From Colwellia_A sp047621305 (GTDB lineage: Bacteria > Pseudomonadota > Gammaproteobacteria > Enterobacterales > Alteromonadaceae), in assembly GCA_047621305.1 (NCBI GenBank), contig JBLHNB010000018.1, positions 1-64,000 on the forward strand: DNA of 64,000 bases. Direction: 5' to 3'. Of this stretch, positions 44,510-53,679 are shown in pieces. A program made the position numbers and the translations under genes. Numbering within the stretch: the stretch's first letter is position 1; each line of letters begins with the position of its first letter. Under the pieces are notes generated by a model. That model had not been told where the DNA came from and made no database searches. It was given only the letters and a program-made list of their open reading frames with translations.

Positions 44510-45547
44510 GTGGCTAAGCGGAAAAAACTGACTAAAGGTCAGACGAGGCGCATCGAAGCCAATCAAGATAAAAAGTTACGTAATATAAAAGAAAGCGTGC
44601 AGTGGCTAGACGATGATTTAGGTGAACCGATTTTGGGTACTATCATCAGTCGCTTTGGCCAACATGCCGACGTAGAAAATGAGCAACATCAAGTGCATCG
44701 CTGCAATATTCGCCGCAGCATCAAATCTTTAGTCTGCGGAGATAAAGTACTGTGGCGACAAGGTAAAGAAACGCAACATAGTATTAACGGTGTCATTGAA
44801 GCGGTACATGAAAGACAAAGCGTACTAAGTCGGCCAGATGTTTATGATGGTGTTAAACCTATTGCCGCAAATATCAGTCAAATTCTAATAGTATCATCAG
44901 TTTTACCGGTATTTAATGCCGATATAATCGATCGCTATTTAGTAGCCGCTGAGCAAACAGGTATTACTCCTGTTATTGTGCTCAATAAGACTGACTTGTT
45001 AAACAGTGATAACGAAGATGAAATTGAACAGCAACTACAACTATATAAAGATATCGGTTATCAAATTATTTATGTGAGTAGTGAAAGTAAAAACGGTATT
45101 GACCAACTAATAACACAACTTAGCAGTCATACCAGCATTTTTGTCGGTCAATCAGGTGTTGGAAAATCAACACTGGTTAATACGTTAATGCCTGAATTAG
45201 GCTTAATGACAAAACAAGTATCTGACAATTCAGGTTTAGGTCAACATACCACAACCGTTGCTCGTCTTTATCATTTTGAAGATGGCGGTGATTTAATTGA
45301 CTCTCCGGGGATCAGAGAGTTTGGTTTATGGCATTTAACCCCACAGCAAGTTTGTCATGGTTTTATCGAGTTCTCAGAGTTTTTAGGAAACTGTAAATTT
45401 AGAGACTGTAAACATCAGCAAGATCCCGGTTGTGCCCTAATTGCCGCAACTGAACAACAAAAAATCCATCCCAAAAGGCTAGCTAGCTTTCAACGGATTT
45501 TAGCGAGTCTTGACGATAATACGTTAACTTCACGCTTTAATGATTAA
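44510..45547 (+). CDS. rsgA: Ribosome small-subunit-dependent GTPase A
   Basis: RsgA checks late 30S assembly. The 345-residue protein has a basic N terminus (MAKRKKLTKGQTRRIEANQ), an OB-fold, a circularly permuted GTPase with NKTD (G4) before GQSGVGKSTLVN (G1) and DSPGIREFGL (G3), and a zinc knuckle with the residues CKFRDCKHQQDPGC. The start is GTG; an ATG 13 bases earlier is out of frame. psd follows after 66 bases, the E. coli order rsgA-psd. Confidence 0.96.
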   Translation: MAKRKKLTKGQTRRIEANQDKKLRNIKESVQWLDDDLGEPILGTIISRFGQHADVENEQHQVHRCNIRRSIKSLVCGDKVLWRQGKETQHSINGVIEAVHERQSVLSRPDVYDGVKPIAANISQILIVSSVLPVFNADIIDRYLVAAEQTGITPVIVLNKTDLLNSDNEDEIEQQLQLYKDIGYQIIYVSSESKNGIDQLITQLSSHTSIFVGQSGVGKSTLVNTLMPELGLMTKQVSDNSGLGQHTTTVARLYHFEDGGDLIDSPGIREFGLWHLTPQQVCHGFIEFSEFLGNCKFRDCKHQQDPGCALIAATEQQKIHPKRLASFQRILASLDDNTLTSRFND

Positions 45548-45613
45548 GTATTTATACTTATTATTGTTTAAAAATAATATTTCTATTCGCATTTATGTAC
45601 TAAGGAAAAGTTA

Positions 45614-46492
45614 GTGTCACTTGATAAATTAAAAATAGCACTTCAATATGCTATGCCCAAACATGCTATTTCTCGTCTAGTTGGTAAGTTTGCTGCCGCT
45701 GAAGCTGGTTGGTTAACCACAAAGGCGATATCAGCCTTCATTAAAGTCTACAAAATAAATATGGCTGAAGCTAAGTTAAAGAATGCCGAGGACTTTAAAA
45801 CATTTAATGACTTTTTTACGCGTGAGTTAGAAGACGGTGCGCGCCCTATAGATAATAACAAGATGACCCTTTGTTATCCTGTAGATGGTGCTATTAGCCA
45901 ACAAGATGACATTATTGATGGTCAATTAATACAAGCAAAAGGGTTTAATTACAGCTTAACGAGTTTACTTGGTGGTGATGCTAAAACAGCAGAACCGTTT
46001 CAAAATGGCACGTTTTCCTGTATCTATTTAGCACCAAAAGACTACCACAGAATACATATGCCCATGGCGGCAACACTAAGAGAAATGATTTATGTTCCTG
46101 GTGATTTATTTTCTGTGAACCCTTTAACCGCAAACAATGTACCTGATTTATTTGCACGTAATGAGCGCGTTGTCACAATTTTTGATACTGAACACGGCGC
46201 AATGGCCATGGTACTTGTTGGTGCAACCATAGTCGCCAGTATTGAAACTGTTTGGGCAGGCACAATTACACCTCCTGCAGGTAAAGATATCTTCAGATGG
46301 AATTACCCTGCTCAAGGCTCAGATGCAATTCACTTTGAAAAAGGTGATGAAATGGGCAGATTTAAACTTGGTTCTACTGTGGTATCCACTTTTTCCCCTA
46401 ATATGGTTAACTTTGCTGAGCAAGCAGGTCCCGAAACAGTCACGCGGTTAGGTGAACATTATGCAGACATCATCTCGAATAACAATGAATGA
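45614..46492 (+). CDS. psd: Phosphatidylserine decarboxylase proenzyme
   Basis: Psd decarboxylates phosphatidylserine to phosphatidylethanolamine at the inner membrane. It is a pyruvoyl enzyme: the proenzyme cuts itself at the LGST motif, found here in FKLGSTVVSTFS near the C terminus. FNDFFTRELEDGARP and PKDYHRIHMP are also conserved. The GTG start with AAGGAA upstream gives 292 residues. It is probably co-transcribed with rsgA. Confidence 0.96.
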   Translation: MSLDKLKIALQYAMPKHAISRLVGKFAAAEAGWLTTKAISAFIKVYKINMAEAKLKNAEDFKTFNDFFTRELEDGARPIDNNKMTLCYPVDGAISQQDDIIDGQLIQAKGFNYSLTSLLGGDAKTAEPFQNGTFSCIYLAPKDYHRIHMPMAATLREMIYVPGDLFSVNPLTANNVPDLFARNERVVTIFDTEHGAMAMVLVGATIVASIETVWAGTITPPAGKDIFRWNYPAQGSDAIHFEKGDEMGRFKLGSTVVSTFSPNMVNFAEQAGPETVTRLGEHYADIISNNNE

Positions 46493-46590
46493 ACTCATAA
46501 CAGAGTAAGTATATATCAAAGTAAAACAAAGATTTAATAACTTAGACTTATTATTGAAACAATAAGTGTTGCTCATTTATTCAACACGAG

Positions 46591-46608
46591 ATACGATGGT
46601 ATTCGTAT
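46591..46608. promoter_or_regulatory. Dyad upstream of the BlaI-like regulator gene
   Basis: ATACGA-TGGTAT-TCGTAT is a perfect six-base dyad with a six-base spacer, 48 bases before the start codon of the regulator. A second, imperfect dyad (ATCGATA and TATCGAA) lies between it and the gene. BlaI/MecI/CopY proteins bind TACAnnTGTA-type dyads, so these differ from that consensus; autoregulation is inferred only from position. Confidence 0.4.
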
Positions 46609-46655
46609 ATTAATTAACAATCGATAAACATAAATATCGAATTAGAGGATTTTCA

Positions 46656-47036
46656 ATGGCTCGAGGTAATTCTGGTATCAAGCCAACAGAAGCAGAGTTG
46701 ACACTACTTAATGTTCTTTGGAAATTAGGTCCTGCAACCGTAAGACAAGTTCACGATAATGTGAGCCAAACCCAAAAAACAGGTTATACGACTGTACTTA
46801 AAATTTTGCAGATCATGCATGAAAAAACATTAGTGATTCGTGATGAAAGTAACCGTGCTCATATATATGCACCGGCAAACAGCGAAGGTTTTACACAATC
46901 ATCATTACTTAAAGATCTGATATCCAAAGCATTTGGTGGTTCAACATCAAAATTGGTGATGCGTGCTTTAGGTGATTCAACCAGCAGTGAAGAAATTGCC
47001 GATATTCGTCAATTATTAAATGAATTAGAAAAATAA
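46656..47036 (+). CDS. BlaI/MecI/CopY-family transcriptional repressor
   Basis: The 126-residue protein is a winged-helix repressor of the BlaI family: KPTEAELTLLNVLWKLGPATVRQVHDNV and the recognition helix region TGYTTVLKILQIMHEKTLV, then a C-terminal dimerisation helix (SEEIADIRQLLNEL). In the classical system the partner M56 membrane protease BlaR1 triggers its cleavage. Here the M56 gene starts 31 bases downstream, so the pair is an operon. The target genes are unknown; no beta-lactamase or penicillin-binding protein gene is next to it. Confidence 0.93.
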   Translation: MARGNSGIKPTEAELTLLNVLWKLGPATVRQVHDNVSQTQKTGYTTVLKILQIMHEKTLVIRDESNRAHIYAPANSEGFTQSSLLKDLISKAFGGSTSKLVMRALGDSTSSEEIADIRQLLNELEK

Positions 47037-47067
47037 CTACAATAATTAAAATAATAATGGAAGTTTA

Positions 47068-48996
47068 ATGCAGGATAACTTTTTAAGTAGTCCAATTTTA
47101 TACAGCTTAGCACTGACCCTTATCCATTTTATATGGCAAGGTGTATTGGTTGCTGCCGTTTTAAAGTTAGCATTAATGTTCACTTCTCATCAAAAATCCC
47201 AACTACGATATGGTTATTCTACCCTAGCGATGTTGGTAAATTTGTTACTTCCTTTTATTACTTTTTTTATTCTTTATAAACCCAACTATTTACCGTTTCC
47301 CAGCCAGGCAGCGCTGACATCAGCAGTTGATGCTGCAAGTCAATTAGGTATTATTCAGCAAAACTTTTGGTACTCAAACATCGCTGAATATTTACCTTAT
47401 TTAGCCATGGCTTGGTTAACTATTATTACCATTTTAGCTAGTAAATTATTAATTGAGTTATATACAGTTAATCAATTACCTAGGCGTAATATAGTACCAG
47501 CAGACGCAAAACTAACCACTCGATTTAATGCCCTAGTCGTACAATTAGGTTTAAATAATCCACCCCGCTTAGTTATTTCACTAAAAACCAATGTGCCCAT
47601 TGCAATTGGTTGGTTAAAACCTGTGGTATTAATCCCAGTAAGTATGTTAACTGGGCTTACCCCCAACCAACTTGATATGCTGATCCTACATGAGTTAGCC
47701 CATATTCGTCGACACGACTACCTAGTAAATTTCATCCAAACGTTAGTCGAAATTCTACTGTTTTTTCACCCTGCTGTTTTATGGGTATCGAATCAAATGC
47801 GTAATGAACGTGAATACTGCAGTGATGATATCGCCGTACAAAGCTGTGGCGACGCCATAGCCTACGCACATACCTTAGCGGATACGGCTTCTTTGTGTCA
47901 TAAGCATCGCAATAGATCGATACCAAGTATGGCAATGGCGGCATCAGGCGGTGATTTAAAGCAACGTGTGGTAAGGTTAATTGATCAGCACCATTGCACA
48001 AGCAGTAACGATGCCAGCAAATGGCTAGCTTCGATTGTTATTATATTTTCTATCGTCTTAATTGCTTCGCAACAGTTTTTACAACTGCATCATATCGACT
48101 TTAACTCTGGTAATATTTCTTTATACCGTTCAGCAGATGACGCTACATTTACAGAGGGTGTGAATAAAGTAATACCTCGCACTTCCAAGAACTCTATTGC
48201 CCAGCAATTATTAGCTGGAAAGAAAAATGAAATAAAAAACGAGCCTGACCATATTGCGCAAACTACGATTGAAGAAAACGCCATTGCAAGAGTCGCCTTT
48301 TCAAAAGGTCTTAATGGTAAGACTCAAGGAGTAGCAGCTAAATCGAGTACAAATAAAAGCATTGTTAACAAAAGTATAGTGACTGCCTCAACAAAAACAT
48401 TGCTATCAAAACAAGACTTGAAAAATGAAAGTGAATTTGAACATGTCGATGTTACGACTCAGATTGCACGCCAAAGTACGGTAAATGAAAATGCCATAGA
48501 TGAAAGTAAAATAAGTTCTGTTGTAACGATACACAAAAAATATTCGGCTGAGCTTGCTTTTGCCCGAACTGATTCAAAGAATCAACTTAAAAACCCTTAT
48601 GCAAATCAAATAGCCTCATTGCTTAATAGTACACACAACATTATTGAAGAAAACAGCTTCAAAACATTGCCTATTACCCCAGATATTGCAACAAACATAG
48701 AAATAAAGTCGCCAGCAATAAAAAATACCAGTGCCGAGGTTATTACATCACTCGAGCCCAAATACCCCGCGTCAGCGAAACGTAAAGGTATTGAATTAGA
48801 AGTATTAGTAGATTTTATTATCGATAAAAATGGTCGTGTTAAAGACATTTATTTTGAACCTAAAAGTAAGTTAAGCTATTTTCGCTCAGCGATACGTTAT
48901 GCCATGGAAAAATGGCGATTCGATCCTGCAGTGGTAAATGGACACGCGGTTGAGAGTAAGATGTCTAAGATATTTTCATTTAGCTTATTAAATTAG
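47068..48996 (+). CDS. M56 (BlaR1-type) membrane metalloprotease with a C-terminal TonB domain
   Basis: The 642-residue protein has four membrane segments around a zinc protease: the HELAH motif (208-212) with RRHDY, and the third ligand region NEREYCSDD (247-254). After a further membrane helix (319-337) comes a long low-complexity periplasmic region (about 340-545), and residues about 553-642 form a TonB C-terminal domain (EPKYPASAKRKGIE, then AMEKWRFDPAVVNG). BlaR1 has a penicillin-binding sensor there instead, so this is a different sensor. It is paired with the BlaI-like repressor. Ligand and substrate are unknown. Confidence 0.9.
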   Translation: MQDNFLSSPILYSLALTLIHFIWQGVLVAAVLKLALMFTSHQKSQLRYGYSTLAMLVNLLLPFITFFILYKPNYLPFPSQAALTSAVDAASQLGIIQQNFWYSNIAEYLPYLAMAWLTIITILASKLLIELYTVNQLPRRNIVPADAKLTTRFNALVVQLGLNNPPRLVISLKTNVPIAIGWLKPVVLIPVSMLTGLTPNQLDMLILHELAHIRRHDYLVNFIQTLVEILLFFHPAVLWVSNQMRNEREYCSDDIAVQSCGDAIAYAHTLADTASLCHKHRNRSIPSMAMAASGGDLKQRVVRLIDQHHCTSSNDASKWLASIVIIFSIVLIASQQFLQLHHIDFNSGNISLYRSADDATFTEGVNKVIPRTSKNSIAQQLLAGKKNEIKNEPDHIAQTTIEENAIARVAFSKGLNGKTQGVAAKSSTNKSIVNKSIVTASTKTLLSKQDLKNESEFEHVDVTTQIARQSTVNENAIDESKISSVVTIHKKYSAELAFARTDSKNQLKNPYANQIASLLNSTHNIIEENSFKTLPITPDIATNIEIKSPAIKNTSAEVITSLEPKYPASAKRKGIELEVLVDFIIDKNGRVKDIYFEPKSKLSYFRSAIRYAMEKWRFDPAVVNGHAVESKMSKIFSFSLLN

Positions 48997-49119
48997 ACCT
49001 AAAAACCTTCTGTACTCACCGCACTTTTTCTCTATTCCTGCACACTATCACTATTAAAATACTCAAATAAATGATATTAGTATCGTTTTTAAAGCTGATC
49101 TTTCACCACGAGCGCTTGC

Positions 49120-50139
49120 ATGCCAGATAAAAAAATAAGGTTTAACCAAGAACCTAAACTCAAAAAACACTACAAAAATATTGTCGAAACGTGGTGGCAA
49201 CAAGTCAATTTAAATACATTTTTGGGCGTAGACGATGTTAAAATCAGCTATGCCTATTACTATCTAGAATCAAATAACAGAGATTTAGTCATTAGTCCCG
49301 GTCGATGTGAAAGTTTTCTTAAATATAAAGAACTTTGTTATGATTTTTCGCTACAGGGCTACAACATATTTATCTTAGACCATCGTGGTCAAGGTATGTC
49401 GCAAAGAATGTTAGCTAACAATCATAAAGGCTACGTACGAAAATTTGACCATTATGCGCAAGACTTACATACCTTTATTCACATCGTTGTTAAGGCCAAG
49501 AGTAATCCACATTCTGATAAAAAACCACCTTATCTATTAGCGCATTCCATGGGCGGGGCAATTGTATTAAGAATGCTTGAACTGTATCCCGAAGCAATAC
49601 AGGCCGCGTTATTATCTTCTCCAATGTTAGCCATCAATTTTGTAGACCTGCCATATTGGTTAGCAGAAACTTTGATCAAAACAATGCTAGGTATCAATAA
49701 CGTTATGAGTAAAGAACCCTGGTATTTTTTAGGGCAAAAAGATTACCAAACCATCTCATTTTCTCAGAATAAATTGATGAAATCTGCACAGCGTTATCAA
49801 CATTTTCTCAATGCATATCAATCCCAACCTCAGTTACAACTTGGTGGTGTAACTATTCACTGGCTAAATGAGGCGATTAACGCTAAGAAATCTATCTTTA
49901 AAAACATCGCGAATATAAAAACACCTATCAGAATATTACAAGCGGGTTGTGACACCATTGTAGATAACAATACCCAAACAGATTTTTGTAAGCAATTGCA
50001 TCAATTAAACAATCTATATTGCCCAGATCAACAGCCCATAATTATTGATGGTGCCCAACATGAATTATTTTTTGAACAAGACCCTTATCGAAATAAAGCG
50101 TTAAACTACACTTTGGAATGGTTTAACAAATACCCCTAG
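49120..50139 (+). CDS. pldB: Alpha/beta-hydrolase, lysophospholipase L2-like
   Basis: The 339-residue protein is an alpha/beta hydrolase of the PldB/monoacylglycerol lipase type: LDHRGQGMSQRM, the nucleophile motif LAHSMGGAIVLR, the acid residue region GCDTIVDN and the His in IIDGAQHELFFE. No signal peptide is seen. PldB hydrolyses lysophospholipids in the inner membrane; the substrate here is inferred from similarity only. It is a single gene convergent with fieF. Confidence 0.85.
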   Translation: MPDKKIRFNQEPKLKKHYKNIVETWWQQVNLNTFLGVDDVKISYAYYYLESNNRDLVISPGRCESFLKYKELCYDFSLQGYNIFILDHRGQGMSQRMLANNHKGYVRKFDHYAQDLHTFIHIVVKAKSNPHSDKKPPYLLAHSMGGAIVLRMLELYPEAIQAALLSSPMLAINFVDLPYWLAETLIKTMLGINNVMSKEPWYFLGQKDYQTISFSQNKLMKSAQRYQHFLNAYQSQPQLQLGGVTIHWLNEAINAKKSIFKNIANIKTPIRILQAGCDTIVDNNTQTDFCKQLHQLNNLYCPDQQPIIIDGAQHELFFEQDPYRNKALNYTLEWFNKYP

Positions 50140-50165
50140 CCATCCTTATAATTAGCTCTATAGGT

Positions 50166-51080
50166 TCATTCCTTGGCAAGTATTTCATTTTGCACAACAG
50201 ATGTTGGGTCGTGGTGTATAAAAACTTCACAAGGCGAGAGTGCTGCTTTAATTTCTTCTTCAATCGCCTCACCAATACTATGCGCTTCTAACAGTGACAA
50301 ATTATCATCTAACTCTAAATGAAATTGAATAAAGCGTTGTGGTCCTGCTTGGCGAGTTCTTAATTCATGCAGACCCTCTGCTTTAGCATGAGCTGAAACT
50401 ATAGTTTTAATTTTTTCAACCTCATCTTCACCCAACTCATGGTCCATTAAATGATGAATACTTAGCCACACAATCTTAATTGCGCCCCAGAAGAGAAAAG
50501 CACCAACCGCAATAGTAAATAAACCATCAGCCCTGATCCATATCCCTTGACTTAAAATGAGTGCCACCAGCACACCAAAATTTAGCAATAAATCCGATTG
50601 ATAATGTAATGCATCAGCACTGATCGCTACCGACTGGGTTCGAGATATAACATACCTTTGCAGAGTAACTAATAATAGGGTCATAACGATGGCAATAATA
50701 GTGACCCAAATACCAACTTCACTGTGCACAATTTGTTTGGGAGTAATTAAACGGTCAAGACCATTAAACATTAATAATAAAGATGACCCCATCACAAAAG
50801 CCGCTTGTACAAGCCCAGCTAAGCTTTCAGCCTTACCATGACCAAAGCGATGTTCATCGTCAGCAGGAGCAAGGGCATAACGCAAAATAACAACGTTCAT
50901 CACTGACGCAAATAAATCAAGCATAGAGTCAGTGGTTGACGCGAGCATCGAACTTGCATCAGTGACTAGCCATGCATATAACTTTATAGTCACTAATAAG
51001 AGCGCTGTACCACTTGCACTATACGCCGCAATTTTTACCAAAAAATTATAATCGTCTACCTTCTTCACGCTAAACTCCAT
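50166..51080 (-). CDS. fieF: Cation diffusion facilitator (FieF-like)
   Basis: The protein exports divalent metal ions (zinc or iron) in exchange for protons across the inner membrane. The 304 residues show six membrane helices, the metal site residues in TTDSMLDLFAS, the conserved DDEHRFGHGKAESLAGL, HYQSDLLLN, and a cytoplasmic C-terminal domain with HELRTRQAGPQRFIQFHLE. It resembles E. coli FieF closely in length (300). Metal selectivity cannot be read. Confidence 0.92.
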   Translation of the reverse strand: MEFSVKKVDDYNFLVKIAAYSASGTALLLVTIKLYAWLVTDASSMLASTTDSMLDLFASVMNVVILRYALAPADDEHRFGHGKAESLAGLVQAAFVMGSSLLLMFNGLDRLITPKQIVHSEVGIWVTIIAIVMTLLLVTLQRYVISRTQSVAISADALHYQSDLLLNFGVLVALILSQGIWIRADGLFTIAVGAFLFWGAIKIVWLSIHHLMDHELGEDEVEKIKTIVSAHAKAEGLHELRTRQAGPQRFIQFHLELDDNLSLLEAHSIGEAIEEEIKAALSPCEVFIHHDPTSVVQNEILAKE

Positions 51081-51188
51081 TTAATTTCTAACTTATAACA
51101 AACAACGCCTATTTCTACACAAAGTTATCTGCAAATTTATGAACCCTAGGTATAATACACTCATTATTATTTTTGCTAGAGTTGTTAC

Positions 51189-51653
51189 ATGTTAGATGTT
51201 GTACTTTTTCAGCCACAAATCCCGCCAAATACCGGCAATATCATTCGCTTATGTGCTAACTCTGGATTTCGTTTACATTTGATTGAACCACTTGGTTTTG
51301 ACTTTGATGATAAAAAATTACGGCGTGCAGGTTTAGACTATCACGAATTTACCGCAGTAAAACGACATGCTAATTTTACCGCATTCATTGAAAATGAACA
51401 ACCTCAGCGGATATTTGCAATAACCACAAAAGCAACAAATTATTATGGTGATGTGAGCTACCAAGTAGGGGATTATTTACTGTTTGGTTCTGAAACCAGT
51501 GGGTTACCGGAAGAAGTGAGAGTACAAATACCTGATGAACATAAAATTAGGATCCCTATGCTCAAAGACAGTCGGAGTATGAACTTATCCAATGCAACAG
51601 CGGTGATTATTTATGAGGCGTGGCGACAACTGGGATTTAGCGATTCAATCTAA
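51189..51653 (+). CDS. trmL: tRNA (cytidine/uridine-2'-O)-methyltransferase
   Basis: TrmL methylates position 34 of tRNA-Leu isoacceptors using S-adenosylmethionine. The 154-residue protein is a minimal SPOUT methyltransferase: PQIPPNTGNIIRLCANSG at the N terminus, LLFGSETSGLP and IPMLKDSRSMNLSNATAV forming the trefoil knot. In E. coli it lies beside cysE-gpsA-secB; here it faces gpsA, and cysE is missing from the group. Confidence 0.96.
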   Translation: MLDVVLFQPQIPPNTGNIIRLCANSGFRLHLIEPLGFDFDDKKLRRAGLDYHEFTAVKRHANFTAFIENEQPQRIFAITTKATNYYGDVSYQVGDYLLFGSETSGLPEEVRVQIPDEHKIRIPMLKDSRSMNLSNATAVIIYEAWRQLGFSDSI

Positions 51654-51743
51654 CTCAATATTTAGTCATTCAATATAAGTTTAATCGATAAAAACTTAAT
51701 CGATATAAGTTCGATACGAGTTCGATTCAAAAAATTTTATAAC

Positions 51744-51771
51744 AAACTCGACTATTCAAACTCGACTATTC
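51744..51771. repeat. Tandem 14-base duplication at the end of gpsA
   Basis: AAACTCGACTATTC is repeated twice without a gap and followed by the related AAACTTGCG. One copy contains the gpsA stop codon. The neighbouring 51670-51730 has further weak repeats of TTTAATCGAT and TTCGATA. The 112-base trmL-gpsA gap shows no other structure. Confidence 0.8.
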
Positions 51772-52773
51772 AAACTTGCGATCACGAGACAATAAATCAG
51801 CCGCGGCTAGTTTTGCCGCTTTACCACAGTAAAGTACCTGATAAACTTGTTCAACAATCGGCATTTCAACATTCATGCGCTTAGCAAGCATATAAACTTC
51901 TTTGGTATTTCGATAACCTTCAACTACTTGCCCTATATCGGTCATTGCTTGGTCAACATCAGCGCCGCCGCCTAAAGCAAGACCAAAACGTCGATTTCGA
52001 GATTGATTATCCGTACAAGTTAGCACGAGATCACCCAAACCCGCCATGCCCATAAACGTATTTGGATCGGCATTAAGTGCAACACCTAACCGCGTCATTT
52101 CAGCTAAGCCTCGGGTTATAAGCGCCGTACGTGCATTAGCACCAAAACCAATACCATCGGCCATACCCGCACCAATAGCAATCACATTTTTTACTGCTCC
52201 GCCGAGTTGCACACCAATAAAATCATTATTGTTATAGACCCGAAACGTTCGATCGCAGTGTAATAAATCAGTGATATCTTTAGCAAAATCTTCATCCGTT
52301 GAAGATAGTGAAATAGCCGTTGGTAATCCTGCAGCCATCTCCTTCGCAAAAGTTGGCCCAGATAAAACAGCTAAAGCGATTTCGTCACCTAATATTTCGC
52401 GAGCAACATCTTGCAATAAACGGCCTGATTTATGATCTAAACCTTTGGTCGCCCATGCAATACGAGCATCGGCACGTAACATAGGTTTAATTTGCGTGAG
52501 CATGTCACCGTAAGCATGACTTGGCACTACGAGAAGAATATTTTTACTGGCAGAGATCGCTTTATTTAAATCAGCCTCTAATACTAAACTTTCAGGAAAT
52601 ATACTGCTAGGTAAGTATTTTTCGTTGCTGCGAGTGCGTGCCATTTCCGTAACATGGTGATGATCACGACCCCATAAAATCGTTTGATAACCATTACGCG
52701 CTAAACAAATAGCGAGAGCTGTGCCATAAGACCCAGCCCCAATAACGGTTATATTTTCCGATGAATTCAGCAT
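51766..52773 (-). CDS. gpsA: Glycerol-3-phosphate dehydrogenase (NAD(P)+)
   Basis: GpsA makes sn-glycerol 3-phosphate from dihydroxyacetone phosphate for phospholipids. The 335-residue protein has the N-terminal Rossmann loop VIGAGSYGTALAICLARNG, AVLSGPTFAKEMA, KNVIAIGAGMADG and TRGLAEMTRLG, as in E. coli. Start ATG is 10 bases after the secB end. The gene order yibN-grxC-secB-gpsA is the E. coli one. Confidence 0.96.
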   Translation of the reverse strand: MLNSSENITVIGAGSYGTALAICLARNGYQTILWGRDHHHVTEMARTRSNEKYLPSSIFPESLVLEADLNKAISASKNILLVVPSHAYGDMLTQIKPMLRADARIAWATKGLDHKSGRLLQDVAREILGDEIALAVLSGPTFAKEMAAGLPTAISLSSTDEDFAKDITDLLHCDRTFRVYNNNDFIGVQLGGAVKNVIAIGAGMADGIGFGANARTALITRGLAEMTRLGVALNADPNTFMGMAGLGDLVLTCTDNQSRNRRFGLALGGGADVDQAMTDIGQVVEGYRNTKEVYMLAKRMNVEMPIVEQVYQVLYCGKAAKLAAADLLSRDRKFE

Positions 52774-52783
52774 AGTTTAGTAA

Positions 52784-53302
52784 CTAGTGAGTTTCTGCGC
52801 TAGCTGGTACTTCTGTTGATTCTGCTTGTGCAGCTGCAGCACGTTGTTGAACGTAAGAGGCAAATAATGCTTCAAAGTTAACAGGCGCTAAGTTTAATTG
52901 TGGGAATGAACCACGGTTAACTAAGTTCGCAACTGTTTCACGAGCATATGGGAATAATGTCGTTGGACAAAAAGCACCAATAGTATGAGCAAGTTGTGCT
53001 TCTGGTAAGTTACCAATAGTGAATACACCCGCTTGTTGTACTTCAGCTAAAAATGCTGTTTGGCCTTCAACCGTTGCCGTTACCGTTAGTGATAAAACAA
53101 CTTCATAAGTATCATCAGATAACTTAGCCGAACGAGTATCTATATCTAATTTAACTTCAGGCTTCCATTCTTTTTGGAAAATAGCAGGAGAGTTCGGTGT
53201 TTCAAATGAAACATCTTTAGTATATACACGTTGAATCGCAAATTGTGGAGCCGCTTGTTCCGTTGTTGCTGCTTCTTCGCCATTCTGAATTTCGTCTGAC
53301 AT
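52784..53302 (-). CDS. secB: Protein-export chaperone SecB
   Basis: SecB is a tetrameric cytosolic chaperone that holds preproteins unfolded for SecA. The 172 residues show the family core FAIQRVYTKDVSFETPNSP, LPEAQLAHTIGAFCPTTLFPYAR and FPQLNLAPVNFEALF. The N and C termini are longer and Ala/Glu-rich than in E. coli (155). It lies 108 bases after grxC and 10 before gpsA. Confidence 0.96.
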   Translation of the reverse strand: MSDEIQNGEEAATTEQAAPQFAIQRVYTKDVSFETPNSPAIFQKEWKPEVKLDIDTRSAKLSDDTYEVVLSLTVTATVEGQTAFLAEVQQAGVFTIGNLPEAQLAHTIGAFCPTTLFPYARETVANLVNRGSFPQLNLAPVNFEALFASYVQQRAAAAQAESTEVPASAETH

Positions 53303-53410
53303 GGTAATATTTCCTATTGCTGTAGCTTCAATTTAATGAATGCTAAATTTATTTTTATTAAATATAAAATTGCGCTTATATTTACGAATTATCTATGTGT
53401 TTTTATGCAC

Positions 53411-53668
53411 TTATGCATTTAATAATGAATCAAGTTGATCTTTAGCATGTAAAGCATAAAGCTCGTCACAACCGCCAACCAGTTCATCATTAATAAAAAT
53501 TTGCGGTACCGTGTAGCCGCCATTGCTGCGGTCGATCATTTTTGTACGAAGTGCATTATCATAATCAATCTTATACTCCTGATAACTCACTTGTTTTTGC
53601 GTTAATAATGCCTTAGCACGAACACAATAAGGACAAGTTTCTTTTGTATAAATTTCAACAACAGCCAT
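53411..53668 (-). CDS. grxC: Glutaredoxin 3
   Basis: GrxC reduces disulfides using glutathione. With the ATG start chosen the protein is 85 residues, MAVVEIYTKETCPYCVRAKALL, with the CPYC active site, and TVPQIFINDELVGGCDELYAL holding the cis-proline and glutathione-binding region. A GTG nine bases upstream would add three residues, but GTGGAA lies at Shine-Dalgarno distance from the ATG. It is translated after yibN. Confidence 0.95.
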   Translation of the reverse strand: MAVVEIYTKETCPYCVRAKALLTQKQVSYQEYKIDYDNALRTKMIDRSNGGYTVPQIFINDELVGGCDELYALHAKDQLDSLLNA

Positions 53669-53679
53669 AAGTTCCACTT

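Noticed and set aside
51151..51156. TATAAT before trmL as a promoter -10 box
   Set aside because: It may be real, but no acceptable -35 box is found at 16-18 bases, so I did not list it.
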